The notes under the pieces: generated by a model | What the model saw: the letters and a program-made list of their open reading frames with translations, nothing else | Told to the model about the DNA's origin: nothing | Databases searched by the model: none | Assembly (NCBI GenBank): GCA_003156805.1 | Contig: PMHV01000034.1 | Location: 45,565 to 109,564 of the forward strand | Source of the DNA: Acidobacteriaceae bacterium | GTDB lineage: Bacteria > Acidobacteriota > Terriglobia > Terriglobales > Acidobacteriaceae | Direction: 5' to 3' | DNA length: 64,000 nt | Part shown: one piece after another, positions 17,632 through 26,322 of the stretch | Position numbering within the stretch: position 1 is the stretch's first letter | How the letters are laid out: every line of letters starts with the position of its first letter | Translations under genes and position numbers: made by a program

Positions 17632-18733
17632 GCGGGCCGCAGTCGTTTTTCTCCTTCTGATGTGGGCTACCTGGGCTGGGGTGCGACTCCCCGTCCCCGC
17701 GTCGGCGCAATCGGCTGAGCCCCATCTGTCGCAGCCTTCGGACGCTCAGTTTCCAGCCACGCCGTCTTCTTACGCGCAATTCTGGAATCTCCAGGCCGCT
17801 AACTCACAAGCGGGTTCACAAATGGGTGCCAGTGCGGAACCTGGTGCCGGCAGCGGCCATCAGCAGGCTCCCAGCGACAACGGTACGTTTGTTATCCGCA
17901 AGGATGTGGACGAGGTTTTGCTGCACGCGACCGTGATCGACGACAAGCAGCGCATTGTGACTGACCTCGATAAGAATGCCTTCACCGTGTTCGAGGATGG
18001 CAAACCCCAGAGCATCGTTTCGTTTCGCCACGAGGACATTCCCGTGGCCATGGGCATCGTGATCGACAATTCGGGATCCATGCGGGAAAAGCGTGCCAAG
18101 GTCAACCAGGCGGCGCTGAACCTGGTGCGCTCGAGCAATCCGCAGGACGAAGTGTTCGTCGTGAATTTCAACGACGAGTACTATCTGGACCAGGACTTCA
18201 CCAACGATTTGTTGAAGTTGAAGGATGCCCTGGAGAAAATCGACGCCAAAGGCGGAACGGCGCTTTACGAAGCCGTGGTGGCTTCGGCCGAGAACCTTAA
18301 GAACGCCAAGCTGGAAAGGAAAGTCCTGTTCGTGGTGACCGACGGAGAAGATAACGCCAGCCGCGAGACTTTGGAACAGGCGGTGAAGCAGTTGCAAGTG
18401 GAAAACGGTCCCTCGGTATATGCCATTGGAATTCTGGGCGACGAAGAGCATCCCAAGCGTGCTCGGCGGGCCTTGGAACTGATCGCGCAGCGAACCGGCG
18501 GCCTGGCATTTTTTCCCAAGACCCTCGATGAAGTGGACGAGATCAGCCGGCAAGTGGCGCACGACATCCGCAACCAGTACACCATCGGCTACAAGGCGAC
18601 CAATCCCAAAGGCGCAGGCGACTTCCGCACCATTCGGTTGGAGGCAAAGGCGAAAGGGCACGGCAAGATGGTAGTGCGGACCAAGAGCGGCTACTATGCC
18701 GGTCCCCAACCGACGGCATCAGGAAGCAGGTAA
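17597..18733 (+). CDS. VWFA-related acidobacterial protein
   Basis: A 378-residue exported protein whose ATG lies inside the end of the preceding VWFA gene (35-base overlap), so the two form one operon. It has a signal peptide (VVFLLLMWATWAGVRLPVPASAQS), a Gln/Ala/Ser-rich linker (residues 40-95) and a VWA domain with the MIDAS motif DNSGS at residue 157. Further motifs are GGTALYEAV, FVVTDGEDNAS and the ending GYKATNP...GYYAGPQ. It is more diverged than the other two VWFA proteins here. Function unknown. Confidence 0.87.
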   Translation: MPGRDTTGHRNKRAAVVFLLLMWATWAGVRLPVPASAQSAEPHLSQPSDAQFPATPSSYAQFWNLQAANSQAGSQMGASAEPGAGSGHQQAPSDNGTFVIRKDVDEVLLHATVIDDKQRIVTDLDKNAFTVFEDGKPQSIVSFRHEDIPVAMGIVIDNSGSMREKRAKVNQAALNLVRSSNPQDEVFVVNFNDEYYLDQDFTNDLLKLKDALEKIDAKGGTALYEAVVASAENLKNAKLERKVLFVVTDGEDNASRETLEQAVKQLQVENGPSVYAIGILGDEEHPKRARRALELIAQRTGGLAFFPKTLDEVDEISRQVAHDIRNQYTIGYKATNPKGAGDFRTIRLEAKAKGHGKMVVRTKSGYYAGPQPTASGSR

Positions 18734-18759
18734 GAGTCAGGCAGCGTCAGACAGCGTTT

Positions 18760-19446
18760 TCAGGGGTGCGAACCGAATAGGATACTTTCCTCCACCGTGA
18801 TGCGCGAATGGCCGGCGGTATAAACCCATTGCTTTACGGCGGATATGGCAGACTCGGCTAGAATTGGATTGCCTCCTAGCACCTCGACCTTCTCGACGTT
18901 GCCCTTGGCCGAAATGGTTACCTGCAGGCGCACAGTTCCGCCGATGTTGAGGTATTTCAGAGTCTCCGGATATTCCGGCTCGACGCGCGTAATCAGGGTT
19001 CGATGGGCGGCATTCCCGGCGGGGACGATGGCCAAAATCTTCACCCCTTCCACGCTGGTTGCCGTGCTTACATAGCCGAGCGCGCCTCTGGTTTTGGCTA
19101 CGTAGGCCACGACTTCAGCATCGGAGTCGAGCTCTTTCGGCATGGATCCTCTGCCCGTGAACACCAGCGCGCGGTAATACGTCTGCAAGTCGTCGTCGGT
19201 TCTGCCCAGGAACTCTTGCAGGAAGGCTTCATGGACGGGCCCATCCTTCTCGAGTACCGGTTCGACATGGGTTCCGTCGCCAAGCGAGTTGTTCTGCTCC
19301 AGAAAGACTCTTTTGAGTTCCACTGCGGTAATCACATCCGCCTTCACGCTGGAATTGGCGATCACCTTGATGTCGCCAGCCAGGGCGTCGGCTGACGCGA
19401 AGCGCATCAACCCGGCGCCAACGAGGAGTAAGGTTAGGCATTTCAT
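18760..19446 (-). CDS. PstS-like phosphate-binding domain fused to a TonB C-terminal domain
   Basis: A 228-residue exported protein made of two domains not normally joined. Residues about 25-130 match the short PstS-like substrate-binding family (VELKRVFLEQ, EFLGRTDDDLQTYYRALVF, DAEVVAYVAKTRGALGYV). Residues about 148-228 are a TonB C-terminal domain (RVEPEYPETLKYLNIGGTVR, then SAISAVKQWVY). It has a signal peptide. It lies 5 bases downstream of a porin gene on the same strand, so they should form one operon. The logic suggests a periplasmic partner of the outer-membrane porin. The substrate is inferred only from the family name. Confidence 0.8.
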   Translation of the reverse strand: MKCLTLLLVGAGLMRFASADALAGDIKVIANSSVKADVITAVELKRVFLEQNNSLGDGTHVEPVLEKDGPVHEAFLQEFLGRTDDDLQTYYRALVFTGRGSMPKELDSDAEVVAYVAKTRGALGYVSTATSVEGVKILAIVPAGNAAHRTLITRVEPEYPETLKYLNIGGTVRLQVTISAKGNVEKVEVLGGNPILAESAISAVKQWVYTAGHSRITVEESILFGSHP

Positions 19447-19451
19447 TCTGC

Positions 19452-20687
19452 TTAGAAGTACACACTGGTCCTCACCACCAGAGCATTGGTATCGGTCTTG
19501 AAACCCTGGGGGTTCACCTGCGTGTAGAATCCGTTCGGGTACGGGCCGCTGCCATAGCCATTCATGAAGTGACCTTCAATTTTCACGTTCCAGAATTTGT
19601 TCAGGTCGACCCGCCCCGTGATGACTTTATCGTAATCGTGATCGGCGGGCAGACTGGTGTCAGTTGCCGGAGGATAAAAGGCTGAGAGGGCGCCAGCCAC
19701 GACGTTCGTGACCGTGTAGCGAGAGTAGTAGGACCCGATTTGAAGCCGTTTGCAAATCCGGTATGCGCCGGAGACGTACCAACCGCGAACGTCGGCGAAG
19801 CTTTCAGAGGTGCCGCTGAAGAGTTCCTGATTGCGCCAGTAACGGCGATACTCCGAGTCGATCCGCAATCTGCCCACGGTGTACTCGCCGTAAAACTGAT
19901 TGATCCAGTCGGCTTTCGAGGCCTCAGAGTAGGGCACTAACCCTGCCCCGGGATTAAAGGCGTTTATCGCTGAGCCCTTGCCGGTGATGTCTTCATTCAT
20001 CCGCGATGCTCCAATTAGAAGACCCTTGAGCGGAGTGTTCCAGCGAAGATCCGCGCCGTACTGCAGCCCACCATAGCTCGTAATATGAGCTCCGAAACTG
20101 CTGAAGTAATACGGATAGCCGCTATAGATACTGTCGCTGCGATGCCCGGCATAGGCCGTGTAGAGAAATTCGCCCAGATGGCGCTTGAGGGAAAGCCTGC
20201 CATAGATATCGCCGCCGAGGTGCGCGATCGTGGCCTCTCTCAGATCGGTGGGATAAACGCTTTGCGGAAGCAGGGCAAAGACGCGGAGGAAATCCTCGTC
20301 CTGAGTGTCGGTATAGAGACCCAGTGTGGTTTTCACTTTGCCTCCACGAACCCCGAACCAGCTCTTGAATCGGTAATCCACGACCGCCCAGTCCAGAGAG
20401 GGATGGTATTGGCCGAGTTGTCCGAGGTTGCGGTCGTAGACTTGCGCGCCCACGCGCAGCTTATCGGTTACCGGGGCGGACACATTCAGCCCGAAATCAG
20501 TGAAAGCCGCACTCCCTTGGCTGGTGTCCATGGTCAGCCAATTGTTGTCATTTGTGTAGACAAATCCCTGGGAGACGAATCCGTGGACCTGCACCGTGCG
20601 GTCAAACAGCTTGAATTCCTGCGCGTTCGATAAGACCTGTCCTGCACCCAGACAGACGAAAACCACTACGACGGTTCGCCGCCACAT
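19452..20687 (-). CDS. Outer-membrane porin-like beta-barrel protein
   Basis: A 411-residue exported protein with a signal peptide and an amphipathic beta-strand pattern rich in Tyr/Gly. It ends in Phe (VVRTSVYF), the usual outer-membrane barrel signature. The N-terminal FDRTVQVHGFVSQGFVYTNDNNWL resembles porins that pair with PstS-like proteins in other bacteria. It is the first gene of a two-gene minus-strand operon with the PstS/TonB fusion. Confidence 0.85.
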   Translation of the reverse strand: MWRRTVVVVFVCLGAGQVLSNAQEFKLFDRTVQVHGFVSQGFVYTNDNNWLTMDTSQGSAAFTDFGLNVSAPVTDKLRVGAQVYDRNLGQLGQYHPSLDWAVVDYRFKSWFGVRGGKVKTTLGLYTDTQDEDFLRVFALLPQSVYPTDLREATIAHLGGDIYGRLSLKRHLGEFLYTAYAGHRSDSIYSGYPYYFSSFGAHITSYGGLQYGADLRWNTPLKGLLIGASRMNEDITGKGSAINAFNPGAGLVPYSEASKADWINQFYGEYTVGRLRIDSEYRRYWRNQELFSGTSESFADVRGWYVSGAYRICKRLQIGSYYSRYTVTNVVAGALSAFYPPATDTSLPADHDYDKVITGRVDLNKFWNVKIEGHFMNGYGSGPYPNGFYTQVNPQGFKTDTNALVVRTSVYF

Positions 20688-20845
20688 GCCAGTCCCTTCG
20701 ATTGCTCTCTTAACTTTGCAATCGGCAAGTTGGGCCAGACCTTGAACTGCAAGAAGGTCAAGAATGACGAAAGCGAGTGTGACGATGGTAACCGCGAACG
20801 TGCGATGCGATTGACGATTGAGAACTTTCCCGCTTACGCTGTAAT

Positions 20846-21799
20846 GTGCTCACCAAGAATTCTGAAGTGTCGCTCCTGCGCGTTGCCGACGACATTACTC
20901 AACTGGTCGGCGACACTCCTATGTTGCAGCTCAAGCGGCTGGTTCCACCCGGCTCGGCGGACGTATTTGCCAAGCTCGAGTATCTGAATCCGGGCGGCAG
21001 CGTGAAAGACCGCGCTGCGATTGGCATCATCCGGCGGGCGGAGCAGGAAGGCAAGCTGGCGCCGGGCGGCACCATTGTGGAAGCGACCGCGGGAAACACC
21101 GGCATTGGCCTGGCCCTGATCGGAGTGAACCGTGGTTACAAGGTGAAGCTTTTCGTGCCCGAGGGCTTTTCTCAGGAGAAAGTGATCATCATGCGAGCCC
21201 TGGGAGCGGTGGTGGAGCGCACCCCCGACGATGAGGGTATGCGGGGCGCAATTCGGCGCGCCAAAGAGCTTGTGGCCGGCGATCCGGAAGCATTTATGGC
21301 TGGACAGTTTGAGAATCCCGCCAATCCTGACTATCACTACGAAACCACCGCCCGCGAAATCTTCGAACAAATGGATGGAAGAATCGATGCCGTGGCCATC
21401 GGTTGCGGCACCTGCGGAACCTTCACCGGAGTCGCCCGCTATATGAAGAAATATGCTCCCGGAGTGCAAACCTTCGCCGTGGAAACCCAGGGTTCGGTGC
21501 TCGGCGGCGGCCCGGCAGGTCCGCACAAGGTGGAAGGAATTGGCAACAGCTTTATTCCGAAGACGTTTGACGGTTCGGTATGCGACGAGGTGATCATGGC
21601 CAATGATGAGCAGGCCTTCGACACCGTGAAACAATTGGCCGCGCTGGAAGGCGTGCTGTCTGGGTCCAGCGGAGGAGCTGCGGTGTTCGGAGCCTTGCAG
21701 GTAGCGCGGCGGCTTGGAGCCGGCAAGCGCGTGGTCACGATCATTCCCGATTCAGCCGAGCGCTATTTGTCGAAGAAAATTTTTGAGGGCGGGATTTGA
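20846..21799 (+). CDS. cysK: Cysteine synthase (O-acetylserine sulfhydrylase)
   Basis: A 317-residue PLP enzyme of the cysteine synthase/cystathionine beta-synthase fold. The PLP lysine lies in LNPGGSVKDRAA (Lys54), followed by ATAGNTGIGLA, the phosphate-binding loop AIGCGTCGTFTG and LSGSSGGAAVFG near the end. The phosphate loop reads Gly-Cys-Gly-Thr-Cys-Gly-Thr rather than the usual Gly-Thr-Gly-Gly-Thr. The GTG start is uncertain; an in-frame GTG at 20867 is an alternative. The adjacent cystathionine gamma-synthase suggests sulphur amino acid metabolism. It could instead be a cystathionine beta-synthase. Confidence 0.88.
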   Translation: MLTKNSEVSLLRVADDITQLVGDTPMLQLKRLVPPGSADVFAKLEYLNPGGSVKDRAAIGIIRRAEQEGKLAPGGTIVEATAGNTGIGLALIGVNRGYKVKLFVPEGFSQEKVIIMRALGAVVERTPDDEGMRGAIRRAKELVAGDPEAFMAGQFENPANPDYHYETTAREIFEQMDGRIDAVAIGCGTCGTFTGVARYMKKYAPGVQTFAVETQGSVLGGGPAGPHKVEGIGNSFIPKTFDGSVCDEVIMANDEQAFDTVKQLAALEGVLSGSSGGAAVFGALQVARRLGAGKRVVTIIPDSAERYLSKKIFEGGI

Positions 21800-22048
21800 A
21801 CAGGTAATTGCGGAGTCTTGGCCAATTGCCCTTGACTCCAACCTCAATGAGGTGAAATCCTTTTGTTAGCCGCCAAGCGGCGCAAGAACTTGCCGCTGAG
21901 GTCGAGTAAGTCCTTTGTTAATAATATTTTACCCGTAACTCGTTGAGCCCATTGGATCATTTCGCGTTTTCCCGCTAAGTCGATGATTCTAATATACCGG
22001 GGGGTGGGGGGGGTATCCGATCCCATAACTTCCCAAATCAGAACACAT

Positions 22049-23206
22049 ATGAAAGCCACCAAGCAGCCCGGTTTCGCCACGCGCGCCATTCACCATGGGC
22101 AAGAGCCCGATCCTTTGACCGGCGCAGTCACCGTTCCCATCTACGCAACGTCGACCTATGTGCAGCAGGGGATTGGCGAGCACAAGGGCTACGAATACTC
22201 GCGCGTGTCGAACCCCACCCGCACCCGCCTCGAGCAGAATTTGGCGTCGCTCGAAGGCGGTATCGCCGCTCCCGTGTTTGCCAGCGGAATGGCGGCCATC
22301 CATGCCGTTGCGACCATGCTCAAGGCGGGCGATCACGTGGTCTGCGGCAACGATCTTTATGGCGGAACGCCGCGCCTGTTCAACCAGGTTCTGACCGGAT
22401 TCGGCCTGGAATTTTCCTACGTCGATACGTCGGATGCGAACAATGTGGAGCGTGCCCTGCGCAAGAATACGCGCATGGTGTATGTGGAAACTCCGACGAA
22501 TCCGCTGATGAGGCTAAGCGACCTCGCCGCGATCGGCAAGATTTGCCGCCGCAAAAATGCCCAGCTCGTCGTCGACAATACTTTCATGTCTCCTTACTTC
22601 CAGCAGCCGATTGCGCTGGGCGCGGATCTGGTGGTGCACTCGACCACGAAATTTCTGAACGGGCACAGCGACGGGCTGGGCGGTGTCGTGGTCTGCACCA
22701 GGCCGGAGCAAGCTGAGAAGCTCGCCTTCTTGCAAAAAGCGGTGGGAGCGATTCTTTCTCCTTTTGAGTGCTGGCTGGTGCTGCGCGGCGTCAAGACCTT
22801 GGCTGCGCGCATGGAGATCCACGGCCGCAGCGGGCGCGTAGTTGCCGATTTTCTGGCTCAGCACAAAAAAGTGAAGCAAGTGTTTTATCCGGGACTGCCG
22901 GACCATCCACAGCACGAGTTGGCCAAGCGGCAGATGAGCGGCTTCGGAGCGATGATCACGTTTGAAACCGGCTCGCTCAAAAACGCGAACCGGATGCTCA
23001 AGAAGCTGAGCGTGTGCTCGCTCGGAGAGTCGCTTGGCGGAGTGGAGACTTTGATCTCTCATCCCGCGACCATGACCCATGCGGCGCTGGGCGAAAAAGG
23101 ACGCAAAGCCATCGGCCTCACCGACGGATTGGTGCGCATCTCGGTGGGCATCGAGGACGTCAACGATATTCTTGAGGATCTGGATCAGGCGCTGGCCGCG
23201 ATCTGA
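22049..23206 (+). CDS. metB: Cystathionine gamma-synthase/lyase (trans-sulphuration PLP enzyme)
   Basis: A 385-residue Cys/Met metabolism PLP enzyme. It has FATRAIHHGQEPDP at the start, YEYSRVSNPTR, the PLP lysine in VVHSTTKFLNGHSD, and SLGGVETLISHPATMTH near the C-terminus. The start at 22049 is preferred because upstream codons in the open frame are not conserved. A run of six and then eight G bases (21999-22013) lies about 36 bases upstream. Synthase and lyase cannot be told apart safely by eye; MetB is the more likely role next to a cysteine synthase. Confidence 0.9.
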   Translation: MKATKQPGFATRAIHHGQEPDPLTGAVTVPIYATSTYVQQGIGEHKGYEYSRVSNPTRTRLEQNLASLEGGIAAPVFASGMAAIHAVATMLKAGDHVVCGNDLYGGTPRLFNQVLTGFGLEFSYVDTSDANNVERALRKNTRMVYVETPTNPLMRLSDLAAIGKICRRKNAQLVVDNTFMSPYFQQPIALGADLVVHSTTKFLNGHSDGLGGVVVCTRPEQAEKLAFLQKAVGAILSPFECWLVLRGVKTLAARMEIHGRSGRVVADFLAQHKKVKQVFYPGLPDHPQHELAKRQMSGFGAMITFETGSLKNANRMLKKLSVCSLGESLGGVETLISHPATMTHAALGEKGRKAIGLTDGLVRISVGIEDVNDILEDLDQALAAI

Positions 23207-23231
23207 ACTAACTTCGTAGCCGCGGATTTCC

Positions 23232-23558
23232 CTACTCCTCAATGGAAACTGATTCCGCGATCCAGGCCAGATAGTCCTCAGATCCATCTTCAATGGGCAG
23301 GCAGATGCATTCCGGAAGTTCGTAGGAATGAATTTCCATGATTGCTTCGCGGACCTGGCCGAAAGCCGCGGCCGTTGTCTTGACGATCAGCATCCACTCG
23401 CGGCCTTCTTCTATTTTGTCTTTCCAGCGATAAATCGAATGCACCGGCGAGAGAATGTTTACGCAGGCGGCGAGTTGCCGCTCCACGAGGCGGCGTGCGA
23501 TTTTGCGGGCTTCGTCTTCAGAGCCTGCCGTGGTGAGGACGATTCGTTTGTCGGTCAT
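23232..23558 (-). CDS. cutA: Divalent cation tolerance protein CutA
   Basis: A 108-residue protein of the trimeric CutA1 family. The signatures are VERQLAACVNILSPVHSIYRWKDKIEE (split by the family's strand pattern) and IHSYELPECICLPI. CutA proteins bind divalent metals; the cellular role remains debated. Full length, convergent with metB. Confidence 0.95.
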   Translation of the reverse strand: MTDKRIVLTTAGSEDEARKIARRLVERQLAACVNILSPVHSIYRWKDKIEEGREWMLIVKTTAAAFGQVREAIMEIHSYELPECICLPIEDGSEDYLAWIAESVSIEE

Positions 23559-23649
23559 ATAGAATCAGCCTTCGGCTCTCAGCCGTCAGCGAGGCCGAAC
23601 TTCCGGGACTTACGCAGACGTAGACGCGACGCCTGAGAGGTGTCTTCAC

Positions 23650-25080
23650 ATGCTAACGCAGATCAAGTTTGGCACATCGGGCTGGCGGGCGGTGATGGCG
23701 GAAGAGTTTACCTTCGCCAACGTGCGCCGCGCGGTCTGTGGAATCGCACGCTACGTCGTCTCGCAGAAGCCGCGCGGCGCGCGAGTGATCGTGGGGCGCG
23801 ATCCCAGGTTTCTCGGCGAGATTTTCTGTTCCATGGCCGCGGAGATTCTGGCGAGTCATGGGATTATCCCGCTGGTGGTCGCCGAAGCCGCGCCCACTCC
23901 GGCATTCGCTTATGCCGTCGTCCAAACCAAGGCAGACGGGGTCATCAACTTTACTGCTTCGCACAATCCGCCGGAGTACAACGGCATCAAGTTCTCGACG
24001 CCCGACGGCTGCCCGGCTCTGCCCGAGGTAACGAAGAAGATCGAGGCAGAGATTGCGGCCGGAGATCAAAGCGATCCGGCGGGTGACGCGATGAAAGACA
24101 CGCCGGCGCAGAAAGGCGCGGAAGACGGCGGAGAAATTCTCGACCCCAAGCCGATGTACTTGAAGCGGCTGCGCGAGATCGTGGATCTCGATGTGATCCG
24201 CAAGGCCAATCTGCGCGTGGCGTTCGATCCCATGTGGGGCGCGGCGCGGGGATATTCAGACGAGCTTTTGCGCGAGGCCGGGGTTCAGGTCGCCACCGTG
24301 CACGATTGCCGCGATGTGCTTTTCGGCGGCCACGCGCCCGAGCCGGACGATCACCTACTGGAGGACTTGCGCGCGAAAATGCGGGAGACGAATGCGCAAA
24401 TCGGCATTGCTACCGACGGCGACGCCGACCGTTTTGGCATCGTAGATGCGGACGGAACTTTCCTGCAGCCGAATTACATCATTGCGCTGCTGTTCGATTA
24501 CCTTGTGGAGAGCCGCGGCTGGAAAAACGGTGTGGCAAAATCGGTTGCGACCACGAACTTGATCAACGCAATCGCCAAAGCGCGCGGCGTTGAACTTTAC
24601 GAAACGCCGGTAGGTTTCAAGTACATTGGCGAATTGATCATGCAGGATAAGATCGCGATCGGCGGCGAGGAGAGCGCGGGACTGTCGATCCGCCATCACG
24701 TGCCGGAAAAAGACGGGGTTCTGGCCGGATTGCTGTGTTGCGAGATGGTCGCGCGCCGGGGCAAATCTCTGGGAGAGCAATTGAAGGCGGTGTGTAACCA
24801 TGTTGGTTCCTTTTATCCGCAGCGGGAGAACTTCCGCTTGACGCCCGAGGTGAAGGCCAAGTTCACTGAAAAGGTACGGTCTGATCCGCGCGAATTCTCG
24901 GGACGCGCGGTGCGCGGGGTGGTTCGCACCGACGGATTGAAACTAATCTTCGACGACGGCTCCTGGGTGTGTTACCGGCTTTCTGGAACGGAACCCGTGG
25001 TACGAGTGTATTCAGAAGCGCGCAGTGAACAAGATTTGGAAAAATTGAGCGCGACAGCCAAGCAATGGATTTTCGAGTAA
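23650..25080 (+). CDS. Phosphoglucomutase/phosphomannomutase family protein
   Basis: A 476-residue alpha-D-phosphohexomutase. The catalytic phosphoserine loop is NFTASHNPPEYNGIKF (about residue 102), the metal loop is ATDGDADRFGIVDAD, the sugar-binding loop is GGEESAGLSIRHH and the phosphate-binding loop is RLSGTEPVVRVY. All four are intact. Substrate (glucose, mannose or glucosamine phosphate) is not clear, but the length and SHNPPEYNG loop favour a glucomutase/mannomutase rather than GlmM. It overlaps the FtsB-like gene downstream by 16 bases. Confidence 0.92.
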   Translation: MLTQIKFGTSGWRAVMAEEFTFANVRRAVCGIARYVVSQKPRGARVIVGRDPRFLGEIFCSMAAEILASHGIIPLVVAEAAPTPAFAYAVVQTKADGVINFTASHNPPEYNGIKFSTPDGCPALPEVTKKIEAEIAAGDQSDPAGDAMKDTPAQKGAEDGGEILDPKPMYLKRLREIVDLDVIRKANLRVAFDPMWGAARGYSDELLREAGVQVATVHDCRDVLFGGHAPEPDDHLLEDLRAKMRETNAQIGIATDGDADRFGIVDADGTFLQPNYIIALLFDYLVESRGWKNGVAKSVATTNLINAIAKARGVELYETPVGFKYIGELIMQDKIAIGGEESAGLSIRHHVPEKDGVLAGLLCCEMVARRGKSLGEQLKAVCNHVGSFYPQRENFRLTPEVKAKFTEKVRSDPREFSGRAVRGVVRTDGLKLIFDDGSWVCYRLSGTEPVVRVYSEARSEQDLEKLSATAKQWIFE

Positions 25081-25610
25081 AAAACATTTCCCGGATCAAG
25101 AACTTCGCGCGACCGAAGGATGGGCTGCGCGCGGTCGCTGGGAAAGGTCCGCAGGACGAGGCGCTGGCCTGGTCCTCGATCAAGACTTGGATTGGGACTC
25201 GGATCATGATTTGGATCAGGAAGCTGATTGCTTCGTGGATCGCGCCTTGTGTTGAAACCGTGCGACCGGTCTGGCTGCGGATATATACCTTGCGGCGGCG
25301 CATCGCGACTACCGCCGTCGCCCTGCTGGCCGGCTCACTGTTGGTGCATGTTATGTTTGGCGCCAACGGCATGGTCGTCTACCGGCAAAAGCGGGCCGAA
25401 TACCATGGGTTACAAAAGCAAATCGGCCAGATGCAGATGGAAAACGGCCGCTACACACAGCAGATTCAGGGATTGAAGACGGACGAAAAAGCGATCGAGA
25501 AGGAAGCCCGCGAGCAATTGCACTACGCGCGGCCAGGCGAGTATGTGTATGTTCCGCCCACCCCCGCAAATCCTCCTCCAGCGCCGAACAATCGTTCCGC
25601 CCGGAAGTGA
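25065..25610 (+). CDS. FtsB/DivIC-like septum formation protein with repetitive N-terminal extension
   Basis: A 181-residue protein whose C-terminal part looks like FtsB/DivIC: a membrane helix (TTAVALLAGSLLVHVMFG), then a coiled coil (YRQKRAEYHGLQKQIGQMQM) and the family element EKEAREQLHYARPGEYVYV. The division protein would act in the divisome with FtsL and FtsQ partners. The N-terminal 80 residues are unusual: Trp-Ile/Arg-Ile-rich, encoded by a degenerate repeat (25170-25240). A later start near 25206 is possible, though the overlap with the upstream gene supports coupling. Confidence 0.82.
   Translation: MDFRVKNISRIKNFARPKDGLRAVAGKGPQDEALAWSSIKTWIGTRIMIWIRKLIASWIAPCVETVRPVWLRIYTLRRRIATTAVALLAGSLLVHVMFGANGMVVYRQKRAEYHGLQKQIGQMQMENGRYTQQIQGLKTDEKAIEKEAREQLHYARPGEYVYVPPTPANPPPAPNNRSARK
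25170..25240. repeat. Degenerate GACTTGGATTGGGAC repeat tract inside the FtsB-like gene
   Basis: Imperfect units of about 12-15 bases (TTGGATTGGGACTCGGATCATG type) encode a Trp-Ile-Arg-Ile-rich stretch. Confidence 0.55.
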
Positions 25611-25884
25611 AAGTTTCCGTTCCCAGTATGCCCGCGCGGCGAAAGCTTCGGAGCACTCGCTTCAGCTCCGTCGCCGCCTTGACAACACCCGCAGTTTCCC
25701 TGTGGTATAGTTCCGTTGCATCTTTCACAATCAGGCACAGAGATGTGATTTCCAACGGGTCGCAGAAGAACGTTGCGGGCTCGCGGTGAGCCGCGGACGG
25801 AGACGATCCCACCAAGAACTCGCGGCTCGAAGCCGCAGCCTGAATAACCAGTTTCTGAATAACCAGTCAAGGAGAAAACCGCCC

Positions 25885-26214
25885 ATGAGAAAAGTGCTGC
25901 TGATCTGCATCCTGTTGTGTTTTGTTTGTGCGATAACGGTGATGGCGTTCGACGATATGGGGAAAGCCACCACTGTTAATGGCTATGTGGTCGACGACAA
26001 ATGCGCCGCGAAGGGCGCGAACGCCAGCGCCGAGGCCTGCACCAAGAAGTGCCTTGCCGCAGGTGCGAAGATGGTGGTCGTGACCGACGGCGATCAAAAA
26101 GTTTTGACCGTGTCGAATCCCGATGCGCTCAAAGGGCATGAAGGACACCACGTGGCCGTGACTGGGCATGTGGACGCCAGTTCCATCCACGTCGAAAACG
26201 TGAAGATGCTCTGA
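25885..26214 (+). CDS. Small exported protein, DUF5818-like
   Basis: A 109-residue protein with a signal peptide (VLLICILLCFVCAITVMA). The mature part has three Cys in DDKCAAKG, ACTKKCLAAGAKMVVVTDG and a small beta-barrel-like pattern (HHVAVTGHVDASSIHVENVKML). The pattern resembles DUF5818-type proteins common in Acidobacteria. The start at 25885 is fixed by AAGGAG 11 bases upstream and by the signal peptide. A duplicated TGAATAACCAG lies just before it (about 25838-25868). It ends at a strong terminator. Confidence 0.8.
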   Translation: MRKVLLICILLCFVCAITVMAFDDMGKATTVNGYVVDDKCAAKGANASAEACTKKCLAAGAKMVVVTDGDQKVLTVSNPDALKGHEGHHVAVTGHVDASSIHVENVKML

Positions 26215-26241
26215 GGTTTCCGTAACAGTTGGCAGTGACGC

Positions 26242-26267
26242 GGGCGGCCGATTGGCCGCCCTTTTTT
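26242..26267 (+). terminator. Strong Rho-independent terminator
   Basis: GGGCGGCC (26242-26249) and GGCCGCCC (26254-26261) form an 8-bp GC stem with a 4-base loop, followed by TTTTTT. It sits 27 bases after the DUF5818-like gene. Confidence 0.9.
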
Positions 26268-26322
26268 GTTGCGTGGAAAATTCTGGATTCCGCAAGTCCT
26301 TGAGCTGCCGCACCCCGCCGAG

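Noticed and set aside
21844-22089. Minus-strand small open frame between cysK and metB
   Set aside because: The sequence looks plausible but it overlaps the metB start, has no ribosome site I can point to and no recognisable family.
25679-25711. TTGACA ... TATAGT promoter before the DUF5818-like gene
   Set aside because: The hexamers are good but the spacing is 21 bases, too long for a standard sigma-70 promoter.
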